A stretch of 64,000 bases of DNA from Adiantum capillus-veneris. Lineage: Eukaryota > Streptophyta > Polypodiopsida > Polypodiales > Pteridaceae. The position numbers were made by a program, and so were the translations under genes. Shown here in pieces: positions 43,951-53,904 of this stretch; the first letter of the stretch is position 1; each line of letters starts with the position of its first letter. The notes beneath the pieces are model-generated. The model saw only the letters and a program-made list of their open reading frames with translations, ran no database searches and was not told where the DNA came from. The stretch covers positions 18,478,077 through 18,542,076 of the forward strand of contig CM043946.1 of the NCBI GenBank assembly GCA_014529385.2. The letters are read 5' to 3'.

Positions 43951-46821
43951 ATGGGGGCAAGCTCTGACCGCAGAGCAGCTCCAAACCCCCGGGACAAAGT
44001 TACCAAAGAAGCACTATCAGCCATACCGGGAGAGAAACAGAATGCTAAGGAGTTGAAAACAATGCGTCTTTCCTTTATGACCTCACTAAAAGCCTGTGCT
44101 AAGAAGAAGGATCTGTATCAAGGCAGTAGGATACATGCTGATATTCGCGATAGTGGGTTACTTGAGAAGGACACATGCTTAGGAAACATGTTGGTCAGTA
44201 TGTATACCAAGTGTGGTGCACTTGTCAGAGCACAACAAGTTGTTGACGAACTCCCTGTTCGGGATATTGTCTCTTGGACTGCACTTATGACAGGGTATGT
44301 TCAACAAGGGCAGGGCAAAGAAGCCCTATGTTGTTTTCATCGTATGCAACGCGAGGGCCTCTCACCAAATGCGATCACCTATTCTTGCATCTTGAAGGCA
44401 TGTGGCATCGTGCATGATGCTAACATGGGCAAACAAATTCATGATGACATAGTTAGTCAAAGACTCTTGGAAAAAGACGTTGTGCTTGGCAATGCTTTGG
44501 TTGACATGTATGCCAAGTGCGGCGCATTCATGAAAGCACAACAAGTTCTTGGAGAGCTTCCTATCCGGGATGTCGTCTCTTGGAATGCACTTATTGCAGG
44601 GTATGTCCAACATGGGCATGGCAAAGAAGCTCTCGGCTGTTTTCAGAAAATGCAAAGAGATGGCTTCTCTCCAAATGCCATCACCTATGCTTGCATCTTG
44701 AAGGCATGTGGCATCATACAAGATATTGACATGGGCAAACAAATCCATGATGAGATTGTTAGTCAGGGGCTATTGGAGAAAATTGTTGTGCTTGGAAATG
44801 CTTTGGTTGACATGTATGCCAAATGTGGTGCACTTTTGAAAGCACAAAGGGTCTTTGATGAGCTTCCTATACGGAATGTTGTCTCTTGGAATGCACTCAT
44901 CTCAGGGTATGTCCAACATGGTCTGAACAAAGAAGCTGTGGGCTGTTTTCATCGGATGCGAAGTGAGGGCTTCTCTCCAGATGTGGTCACCTATGCTAGC
45001 GTCTTGAAGGCATGTGGTGTTATGCAAGACCTTGACATGGGCAAGAAAATGCATGATGAGATTGCTAGCCAGGGGCTCTTGAAAAAAGACGTTGTGCTTG
45101 GAAATGCTTTGGTTGACATGTATGCCAGATGTGGTGTATTTTTGAAAGCACAAAAAGTTTTTGATGAGCTTCCTGTCCGGAATGTTGTCTCTTGGACTGC
45201 GCTTCTTGCAGGGTATGTCCAACATGGGCAGGGCAAAGAAGCTCTAGGCTGTTTTCAAAGGATGCGAAGTGAGGGCCTCTCTCCAAATGCAATCACCTAT
45301 ACTTGCATCTTGAAAGCATGTGGCATTATGCAAAACGGTGTCATGGGCAAACAAATCCATGATGAGATTGTTAGTCTAGGACTCTTGAAAAATGACATTG
45401 TGCTTAGCGGTGCTTTGGTTGACATGTATTCCAAGTGTGGCGTTTTCACGAAAGCACTCAAAATTCTTGATGAGCTTTCTGTCCGGGATGTTGTCTCTTG
45501 GAATACACTTATTGGAGGGTATGCCCAACATGGGCAGGGCCAGGAAGCTTTGGGTTGTTTTCAACGGATGCAAAGAGATGGCTTGACTCCAGATGCAATC
45601 ACCTATGCTTGCACCTTGAAGGCATGTGGCCTTATGCAAGATATTGACATGGGCGAAAAAATTCACGATGAGATTGTTAATCAGAGGCTCTTGGAAAAAA
45701 ACGTCGTGCTCGGCAGTGCTTTGGTTGACATGTTTGCCAAATGTGGTGTACTTTTGAAAGCACAGAAAGTTTTTGATGACCTTCCCATCCGGGATGCGGT
45801 CTCTTGGGATGCATTGATTGCAGGATATGCCCAGCATGGGCAGGGCCAGGAAGCACTGGGCTGTCTGCAGCGAATGCAGAGCGAGGGTTTCGTTCCAAGT
45901 GTAGTCTCTTGGACTGCACTTATAGGAGGATATGCACAGCAAGGGAGGACCAAGGAAGCACTGCACTGTTTTCACTGGATGCAGCAGGAGGGGATCTCCC
46001 CAGATGCAATCACTTTTGTTAATGTGCTCAATGCATGTAGTCGCTCAGGTCTAGTGGATGAAGGGCAAACTTATTTTGATGACATGAGGGAAAAATATGG
46101 CATTGCACCAAACCCAGAACACTACACTTGTATGGTTGATCTTTTTGGACGTGCAAGGCTTTTTGACAAAGCTTTGAGAGTAATTATGAGGATGCCATCA
46201 TCTGGTCACCTTTCAGTTTGGTATGCTCTTCTAGGTGCTTGTCGAAAATGGGGAAATGTGAGCCTTGGAAGGTTCGCCTTTGATCATGCAGTGCAACTTG
46301 ATGGATGTAATGCTGCTGCGTATGTCGTAATGAGTAGTATTTATGCAGCTGCTGGCATGCAGGAGGAGGCACAAAACATTGACCGCATGAGGATGAAAAA
46401 TGCTACTTGTAAGCAGCTAAGACATAGCTGCTGGGTTGATGCAAGTGGAAATGTTCATAATTTTGCTGGTGGGGATCCCAAGCATCCACAAAGCGAACAA
46501 ATTTATGTGAAGCTAGATGATTCTAAATTCAAATCGTCCCAACAAGAATATTCCCCAGATTTGCATTGGGTCTCACATAATCTTTTGGCTAATTCTGAAG
46601 AGGACATGCTTTGGCAGCATAGTGAGAAGCTGGCCATTACTTGTGCAATCATCAATTCACCACAAGAGAAAGACATATGTATCATGACTGACATGCAGGT
46701 ATGTGGGGATGGCCACACTACTACCTCACTAATATCGAAACTAGAGAACCGTAAAATAATGGTCAAAGATGCAGACCGCCTTCACATTTTTGAAAACGGA
46801 AAGTGTCCTTGCAATGACTAG
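43951..46821 (+). CDS. PLS-class PPR protein with E region and altered DYW domain
   Basis: A single open frame of 956 codons. Residues 1-70 are a polar leader without an obvious transit peptide, so an upstream exon or a non-standard signal is possible. About residue 105 onward, blocks of 101 residues repeat (P, L and S motifs). VVSW-type P starts lie near nt 44270, 44573, 44876, 45182, 45485, 45788 and 45898. The sixth block has only its P motif and passes straight to the next. P2-L2-S2, E1 and E2 follow (about 46000-46420), then a DYW-like domain (about 46430-46821). PLS-DYW proteins bind organelle RNA and deaminate C to U. HSEKLA, with the catalytic Glu, is kept (about residue 891). However VCGDGHT replaces the usual CGDCH, losing a zinc ligand, and the protein ends CPCND instead of C-x-C-x-DYW. 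Deaminase activity is doubtful; RNA binding looks intact. No intron is seen. Confidence 0.93.
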   Translation: MGASSDRRAAPNPRDKVTKEALSAIPGEKQNAKELKTMRLSFMTSLKACAKKKDLYQGSRIHADIRDSGLLEKDTCLGNMLVSMYTKCGALVRAQQVVDELPVRDIVSWTALMTGYVQQGQGKEALCCFHRMQREGLSPNAITYSCILKACGIVHDANMGKQIHDDIVSQRLLEKDVVLGNALVDMYAKCGAFMKAQQVLGELPIRDVVSWNALIAGYVQHGHGKEALGCFQKMQRDGFSPNAITYACILKACGIIQDIDMGKQIHDEIVSQGLLEKIVVLGNALVDMYAKCGALLKAQRVFDELPIRNVVSWNALISGYVQHGLNKEAVGCFHRMRSEGFSPDVVTYASVLKACGVMQDLDMGKKMHDEIASQGLLKKDVVLGNALVDMYARCGVFLKAQKVFDELPVRNVVSWTALLAGYVQHGQGKEALGCFQRMRSEGLSPNAITYTCILKACGIMQNGVMGKQIHDEIVSLGLLKNDIVLSGALVDMYSKCGVFTKALKILDELSVRDVVSWNTLIGGYAQHGQGQEALGCFQRMQRDGLTPDAITYACTLKACGLMQDIDMGEKIHDEIVNQRLLEKNVVLGSALVDMFAKCGVLLKAQKVFDDLPIRDAVSWDALIAGYAQHGQGQEALGCLQRMQSEGFVPSVVSWTALIGGYAQQGRTKEALHCFHWMQQEGISPDAITFVNVLNACSRSGLVDEGQTYFDDMREKYGIAPNPEHYTCMVDLFGRARLFDKALRVIMRMPSSGHLSVWYALLGACRKWGNVSLGRFAFDHAVQLDGCNAAAYVVMSSIYAAAGMQEEAQNIDRMRMKNATCKQLRHSCWVDASGNVHNFAGGDPKHPQSEQIYVKLDDSKFKSSQQEYSPDLHWVSHNLLANSEEDMLWQHSEKLAITCAIINSPQEKDICIMTDMQVCGDGHTTTSLISKLENRKIMVKDADRLHIFENGKCPCND

Positions 46822-47590
46822 CACTAACGAAAGCCAGGAAAGTGAGCAGGAATTTCTCTTGATTTCTTTTGCATTCTTGAATGGAAAGTACTGCTACAGA
46901 AGGCATGAATGTAAGTGCATAATTGATGTCCCACTAAAAAAACTCGTGTGTATTTATGGTCTGACGTGAAGAGTGAAGCAGGTCAATGGTAACATAGAGC
47001 AATATTTAGTTGTGTTGGATCTCCTGAATCTAACAGAAGGGGGCTCTTTTACAACACAGTTGAGAGGATGTCAGCTTTAAGTTTGAGTGCTAAAACATAC
47101 ATTGCGATTTGCTTTAGTCGAGTGCTTCATCACAAAACGTACTGTGATGTGTGCATATGACAATGGATGGCCTTGATTTGAGTGTCAAATGCTGGGTGTG
47201 TGACTCTCCTATGAAGCTTTTTTGCCAGCTATAGGAGAACTGCCTCCTGGAGTCAAATGGGGATGGTAGGACTGCCCACTTTGATATGGTTGAGCATCGA
47301 AAGTCGGTGGGAGCATCTGCCTCCAGGGGTGCGATGATTTGGAGTCTGGACTGTGCTGTGCAATCCTGTGAGAAGAATTGGTTTGAAAAAGGGTTGACGA
47401 TCAATGGCGCCTCTGAAACCGGCGGTAGGCCGTGGCTGGCTCCCTGCAGAACTGCGTGCAATCAGACAGTGAGAAGAGCTTTGACCTGATAGGGGATTTG
47501 GCTTGTCTGCTTTATGGCAATGTGCTTTAAGCAGTACGTTGGTGAATAGTAAACAATGCTAACAGTAACTGGTGTATAGCCAACACATTA

Positions 47591-47678
47591 GGTCAACTGA
47601 CCTTAGTCCACATGTTGACTAAACCAATTACTGTTGACATTGCTGACTAAGGTCAATGTGGACTAAGGTCAACTGACC
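47591..47678. repeat. Imperfect inverted repeat
   Basis: Arm 47591-47619 and arm 47652-47678 are near reverse complements (core 'gaccttagtccacat' against 'atgtggactaaggtc'), with a loop of about 32 bases. Possibly the remnant of a small foldback transposon. Confidence 0.65.
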
Positions 47679-47689
47679 TGGAGCCAATG

Positions 47690-47810
47690 TCTTGGAAGCC
47701 ACCAATGTTCACTGTAAGTGGTATTCCGAACTTGAACTCGGGGCATCCGAAGTCACAGGAGTTTAGTCACTAGGCTTTCCAAGTGGCATAAGTCCTTTGA
47801 ATGCTCTTGT
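47690..47810 (-). mobile_element. Possible tRNA-derived SINE, minus strand
   Basis: On the minus strand 'gcctagtgactaaactcc' resembles an A box region and 'cgagttcaagttcgg' a B box, about 37 bases apart. No poly-A tail identified. Weak. Confidence 0.3.
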
Positions 47811-48908
47811 AGTGAAATCAAAAGCTTAAGACTCTGATTGGCCAGATTATGACAATATCTTTGAAGGGCCAAAGGAGAAGCAATCTGGGCTTGGATGGGC
47901 TTAATAAAAGACCTTGAAGTACTACTTGACACACACATTGCATCAAGTAATGGAGACTTCAAATTGACCAATCGACCGAGCCAAAATGAGACAAATTGGA
48001 TAATTACACGGGCTGGCCTAGACACACACCAACCCCAAACTTTCGGACCTCTGACCTCCTCGGTGGGTGTTTTGCAATCGTCAATGTTTGGTAAACAAGA
48101 GGATGTGTTCTGTGCTTGATTTCAAAGATGGAGCCCATTTCAGCTGCTTTGTACCCTTTTGCTTTTTGGTGTTTTGGTTATGTCCTGGGGTATTAATTGA
48201 AGGTTACCGTATGATATCCAATCAGTGTACATTAGGGGGGCTTTATAAAGCAAAAAAGATAATTTTTACAAAGGAGGGTCCCTTGCGTAGGGGTCAAAAA
48301 GACAATTTTGGTGCACACACTTGATGTCTCCCAATAGTACTAGTGAATCCCCCTGGGATTATGTGTGTGTCTTTTGATGGGGTGTGACGAAGCTATGGTA
48401 GCTCTTTTGGTTTTGGGGTTATGTGCTTTTCTTTGGATGGTACACTGGTTTTAGCCTAATGTAGGCACTACTAATCGCATTACTTTATCATGTTGGAAAG
48501 GGATCGTGACAACCATCGATTTGATTGCCTTGTTGGCCATGGCGTGTGGTTGTTGAAGCTCATAGATACCTTACTGATGAGTACATGGGCTGTTTGAAAG
48601 AAATTTTGTCTTGAGAACTCAAAGTTGACACTTGAATTATTGCAATAACACTTGTCGACTAGGAAAGCTACTAATGGCGGCTTGCAGCCTTCTTTCAAAT
48701 TCTAACACAACCTCTCATACATCCAAAATCATGAATGATAAATGGGTGTGCACTTCTCTTTATGATTCAAAAGGCAAACGGCTTGATTCTACTCAAGGCT
48801 TTGATCAGTTGTTGATCAAGAAATTGATTAAGCAACAAAAGCACATATTGGATAGTATCCTAGTTGTGGTTTGGGTCCAATCAACCTAGCAATTTAAGCT
48901 ACTATTGC

Positions 48909-48967
<59 letters not shown>
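48909..48967. repeat. (GT)n(GA)n microsatellite
   Basis: A short (GT) run passes directly into a (GA) run of about 23 units. A like tract stands at about 49632-49687. Confidence 0.95.
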
Positions 48968-48970
<3 letters not shown>

Positions 48971-49631
48971 AGGTGTGGGTTGCTTAACCATGTTGGATGC
49001 ACATCACAAGAAGCCTCTCTATCCCACTCAAACCATTGATGCACAGGATTGAAATCTCACTAACCTAAAGAAGCTTCAATAGACCAAAGAATTAAGGGTC
49101 CCCCAAAGTCTATTCCTGTGCTGGCGCCAACAAACTAGAAACCATCATTACTACTGAAATAAAAGAAGTCTCTCACTCTCTTTGGGTTTATGACCAAGTC
49201 ACAAAAGTGCTGAAATTAAAGAAGTCTCTCACTCTAAGTGGGTTTATAATCAAGTCACAAAAGTGATACTAGCTACAAGAGTTTAGACCTATGTGTGAAT
49301 ATCCAAGGGTTTGGCGAACACACAAAATTCTGCTTGTGAATAAAGATAGGATGTGCAGCTGTTTTTTCTTTTTGGTGTGAAACCATCTATTCATTTTTAA
49401 TGTGAGTAAGTTGAAATAAGCCAATTATGACAGCTAACTTGGTGCTATAAGTGTTTAAAACATGTGTATATGTCCTTCAAGAGAAGCAACTCCTTCTCAA
49501 CTGTGAATTGCAATGGAATTGAGAGAATAGGTACAATTGAGAATTCACACTTCTGCAGTCCTTTGTTCTTTTCTTGTGTTAATGAATGCTACTTTGTGTC
49601 ATTGATGGTTTCTTTCAAATGTGTGTATGTA

Positions 49632-49690
<59 letters not shown>

Positions 49691-49990
49691 CTGATAGGGT
49701 GGGATCCCAACCAACACTCTCAAGGCCCCCTACACCATTACCAATGTGGTATTTGCTTTAATTTGCATAAATAGAAATGTGCACCAATGCAAGACTAGCA
49801 TTCAACCCTCGATTTGTGTAAATCAGCCCCAAATCTACCCCTCGTTGGCCATCCGCAACTCACCCACATTGAGTCGGATCTCATTGGTGCATTTATTCAG
49901 CCTCGGAGGTGCTGTATTTCAAAGAGTGACCGCGCTTACATCATCATCCATTTCGAGTTTTTTTTTTTTTGGGGGGGGGGGAGCTGGGCT
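48968..49990. other. Non-coding stretch with microsatellites
   Basis: No gene supported. About 49150-49260 holds a two-copy repeat ('agaagtctctcactct' with 'caagtcacaaaagtg', period about 57 bp). A T12-G10 run stands at about 49961-49980. Confidence 0.5.
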
Positions 49991-49999
49991 GTAAATTTA

Positions 50000-50350
50000 C
50001 AAGAATCTTCAAGGATGCTACATCAGGGGCAAACGAGGTGGAGCGGCAGGTGGGCGGCAATCGGCATGTAGCTGTTAGGCAGGGACCATCTGAGCGGTGT
50101 GAGCTTCGACGTCGAGCGAAGGGTGTGCCAGGTCAGTGGAGGAGCTACGGGAGGGTAAGAGCGCTCCCCCATAGCTGTAAATGGCGCCCCGTACAACAAA
50201 TGCATTCCGGTAGCTCCAGGCACAGCCAGTCAAAACAACTTTCCACCGACCTGAGGCGTGAAATCGAATGGCCCTCCAACCAAGCTCATCGGAAGCTTCC
50301 AGCAGAATGCGCTGGGAATCGTGTAGTTCTTGCTGCTCCTGCCCCATTCA
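50000..50350 (-). pseudogene. Possible kelch-like repeat fragment
   Basis: The minus strand reads RWKVVLTGCAWSYRNAF followed by VVRGAIYSYGGALL. The last resembles the start of a kelch blade (V-x-G-x-I-Y-x-Y-G-G). Another minus frame just downstream reads TPLRWSLPNSYMPIAAHLP, so the copy appears shifted and decayed. Kelch blades occur in plant F-box proteins; no F-box is seen here. Weak. Confidence 0.3.
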
Positions 50351-50455
50351 GCCACATTATCTCTCTCTTGAACAAGAGGTTCAACTCTCCTCGTCGGATA
50401 GATCTTTAAGGTCTCCTCGTCGGTTTGGAGCACTCGTTGTGACTGCATTGCCCCT

Positions 50456-50526
50456 ATTTATTCATGAGTGAAATGATTCATTTTTTGCTTCCAATGTCCC
50501 CTTTGCACCTTTATCTGGGGCTGTTG

Positions 50527-50559
<33 letters not shown>

Positions 50560-50705
50560 GTCAATTTCTTACTAACACTTGGCCAATCAAGTGTTAAGGA
50601 TAAACATATCAACATAGCACATACTTTTTAGATGTTATATCAATGCCCCTTAATATTCAGTAGTGGAATGCTTGAATTACTGCCCCCAACGTCCCTTTTG
50701 CACCT

Positions 50706-50744
<39 letters not shown>

Positions 50745-50905
50745 CGAGAGAGCAAGGTCAATTTCTTACTAACACCGTGCCAATCAAATGTTAAGGATCA
50801 ACATATCAACATACGATAGACTTTTTAGTGTTAAATCATGGCCCCTTTATTCTCACCAGTGGAATGTTTCATTTAGTAACCCAATGTACCCTTTGCACCT
50901 CTACT

Positions 50906-50942
<37 letters not shown>

Positions 50943-51235
50943 TCAGAGAGAGAGAGAGAGCATGCTTATTTTCTTACTAACACCGTGCCAATCAAATGTT
51001 AAGGATCTAACTTATCACCATTCAAATAATTAGGACATGTTGGCACGCGTACAAAAGGGTTGGCAATAACCCAACAAGATCATTGCCCCTTTATTTTCAT
51101 GAGTGAAACGCTTCATTTAGTGCCCCCATTGCCACCTTTGCACATTTCTCTGGGAGAGAGAAACCCTAAACCAAGAGAGATAGAGAGTGAGAGCAAGCAA
51201 GGTCTACAATGAGTGAGAGAAAGAGAGAGAGCAAG

Positions 51236-51275
<40 letters not shown>

Positions 51276-51360
51276 CATAGGTCAAGCAATGAGTGTCCCA
51301 TTATTTTCATGAGTGACATGCTTCATTTGGTGCACCCATTGTCCCCTTTGCACCTCTATC

Positions 51361-51405
<45 letters not shown>

Positions 51406-51410
51406 TGTTT
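50456..51410. repeat. Tandem repeat of about 200 bp, each unit carrying its own (GA)n tract
   Basis: Five units start near 50456, 50650, 50845, 51089 and 51299. Each reads 'gtg(a/g)aatg-ttcattt', a 'ccaatgtcccctttgcacctctat' box, then a (GA)n run, then 'tttcttactaacac' and 'aatgttaaggat'. The GA tract sits at the same place in each unit but differs in length and purity (one is preceded by GT). Confidence 0.8.
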
Positions 51411-51468
51411 TTTGACTAACACCTCTCCATTGAAATGTTAAGGATCTAAGATATCACAATTCAAATGT

Positions 51469-52245
51469 TTAAGACATGTTGACATGCACAAACAAATGTT
51501 GGTGTACCTGTACTTCTTTATTTGTCTCAACCAAAGTAATGATCTCGTGCAACCACCAATTAGTTCGTGCAGTTTCTTGTGCACGTGGAGTCAACGATGG
51601 GGCCGGTGCTCCCTCAACTGAGGTGTTGCTATCACTAGGGATAGTGATATGAGCCAACCTGCTACCAAGGGGTAGGCCTTGATGGAAGGCTTGCTTGATT
51701 GGTGTTGTAGAACATTTACTTGTGGAGGTGGGGTCAACGATGGGGCCACTGCTCCCTTAACTAAGGTGTTGCTATCACTAGGATAGCGATAGGAGCCAAC
51801 CTACTCTGTCAGGGGGTAGGTCCTGATGGAAGGTTTGCTTGATTGATGTTAGTAGAGTAATTGCGGGACATATAAACAATGACAACAACATTGTGGAAGG
51901 CAATGGATGTGGTACTGAAAGAAGGATGGCTTTATCGGAACTGGCTGCACCCGAGGCAAGAGGATGGCTGGGTAAGGCGACTTCCAGTGTCTGCGAAGGC
52001 CGATTGGGAAGGTGTTGTTGTAGGCCCCCTAGCATATGTACTGCCTAGCGCTCCGATTGGCGATCCTCCTTGTCGTGGTTGCAAGCTCAACCCCATTATG
52101 GTGGAGTTTGCTTGCATTTATCCCGTTTGTGGTGCCATTGGATCGAGTTGTCGTCAGCTCTTCGATTGTTGGCATCGCTTCATCGAGTAGGGACTCCGTT
52201 GGCGGGATGGAAGAAGGCACCTCCTTGCCATCGTCACTCCGTTAG
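51469..52245 (-). pseudogene. Possible trihelix-like gene remnant with tandem duplication
   Basis: The minus strand at about 51657-51500 reads a polar stretch, then NWWLHEIITLVETNKE, which resembles the first helix of trihelix/Myb-like DNA-binding domains. Frames further up (about 52220-52030) read PTESLLDEAMPTIEEL with no recognised match. A tandem duplication of about 141 bp lies in between (51588-51720 and 51729-51850, sharing 'gtcaacgatggggcc' and 'ggtgttgctatcacta'). The call is a guess from one helix. Confidence 0.25.
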
Positions 52246-52689
52246 TTGTTGAGATCCATGGGCAAATTCTCTTGAGAGGACATGGCTGCAGAAAAACAAA
52301 AAGGATCATAATTGATAGCAATATGTAGCAAACGAGATCACATTGTACAGACACCCTTGCAAACTTATGCAAACTTAAGACCCTTGAACCACACAAAAAG
52401 AGACCTTTCACTCATGTAATCGGATCACATAAGTATTTAGTTTAATAATTTTATGAAAATAAGAGAAATAACGTTATCACTCAACACAGTAAGTCAACGG
52501 AATCCACTTTCAAAAAGTATAGTGGCTCATGTAGTCAGAGGAAAAAAGTTCAAAACCATATTAAATTACTTGCAAGGTAACATCGCCGTAAAAGAGGAGG
52601 CTAACTGTGGATGAAAAAATCCTTGGGGGATCAAGGGAAAAACCCACAGCTCTATATACACCCACCGTTATATTATAAAAATCATTGAA

Positions 52690-52810
52690 TATACAAATGT
52701 TCATGAGGAGCTACATCACTCCTTTTACAATGAATATTTTATGAGGAGCTACATCACTCCTTTTACAATGAATGTTTTATGAGGAGTTACATTACTCCTA
52801 TCCTATCAAA
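52690..52810. repeat. Three-copy 46-bp tandem repeat
   Basis: The unit 'atgaggagctacatcactccttt' plus 'acaatgaat(a/g)tttt' occurs three times. The last copy is diverged. Confidence 0.8.
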
Positions 52811-53239
52811 TACTATAATGAATACAAAGGTTCAATAACGAGGTGTAAAAGCTATCGATTAGTTCGTAATCAGAAGTGTCTCCGTGAATCTGTTGTGTAG
52901 CTTGTCATCACTATCGCATCACCAAACATATCTTCATGTTGTCATCAATATGGCATCACCAAACATGTCTTCATAAATCTTTTATTTTAATCAATTCTTT
53001 GATCAATTCTATATAGATCATAGCTTAAAAAACATACTCATGAAAATTATTAGCATTGTTAGTGAAATAATTACGTTCACAATGCCATAAGAGATGGTTC
53101 GCGACGCCACTCTTTTGATGACATATATACGCACGACAACATATGTGGACATAAAGTATGAACATAAAAAGTACAAGATGCATGATACGTTATGCAAATG
53201 AGATGCGTATATACTACATAAAACGACATTTATCAACGT

Positions 53240-53800
53240 AGTGATATCAATGAGTATCATCAAAGTATTAACAAAATATCATCATTGTATCAATAAAAAT
53301 AAATAAATCATCATGGTATCAACGAAAAGCATAATAGAATAATCATTGTATCAACGAAACAACATCATGATATCACCGAGAATAACCATAGTATCAACGA
53401 AATAACATCATGACATCACCGAGAATAACCATGGTATCAACGAAAAAACATCATGGTATCACCGAGAATAACCATGGTATCAACGAAACAACATCATGGC
53501 ATCACCGAGAATAACCATGGTATCAACAAAACAACATCATGGTATCACCGAGAATAACCATGGTATCAACGAAACATCATCATGTTATCAACGAAAATCA
53601 CCATGAAACAAACGAAATATCATCATGGCATCACCGAGAATAATCATGGTATCAATGAAATATCATCATGACAACAGCGAGAATAATCATGGTATCAATG
53701 AAATATCATCATGGTATCAACGAAAATCACCATGACCAAAGTACTAACAAAACATCATCATGGTACCATTAAAATCACTATGGTATCAACGAGAAATTAT
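53240..53800. repeat. 43-bp satellite array
   Basis: About twelve units alternate 'catcatggtatcaccgagaataa' and 'ccatggtatcaacgaaa'. Half-units are diverged copies of each other, so the basic unit is about 21-22 bp in a dimer. AT-rich non-coding DNA surrounds it (52250-53240). Confidence 0.85.
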
Positions 53801-53904
53801 CAATAAAACGACGTAAACTATATCTCTATAAGAATAATTGTACGAGAATCAATGAACGAGTATATCATATAACAAAAGATCATGTACCAACAATAGCTCG
53901 ATAG

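Larger units (their letters stand above)
46822..48900. other. Non-coding stretch after the PPR gene
   Basis: No supported gene. It holds an imperfect inverted repeat (47591-47678) and a possible minus-strand SINE (47690-47810). The open frames are short and match nothing I know. Confidence 0.55.

Noticed and set aside
44362-45975. Long minus-strand open frames across the PPR gene
   Set aside because: They mirror the repeated PPR coding blocks on the other strand and have no recognised motif.
47114-47489. Overlapping frames of 115 and 67 codons after the PPR gene
   Set aside because: No motif or codon pattern supports either strand.
49969-50409. 146-codon plus-strand frame
   Set aside because: It starts at the G run, has random-like composition, and overlaps the better though weak kelch-like reading on the minus strand.
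53240-53800. Regular repeats that could suggest a CRISPR-like array
   Set aside because: Units are contiguous with no unique spacers and the genome is a plant's; it is a satellite.
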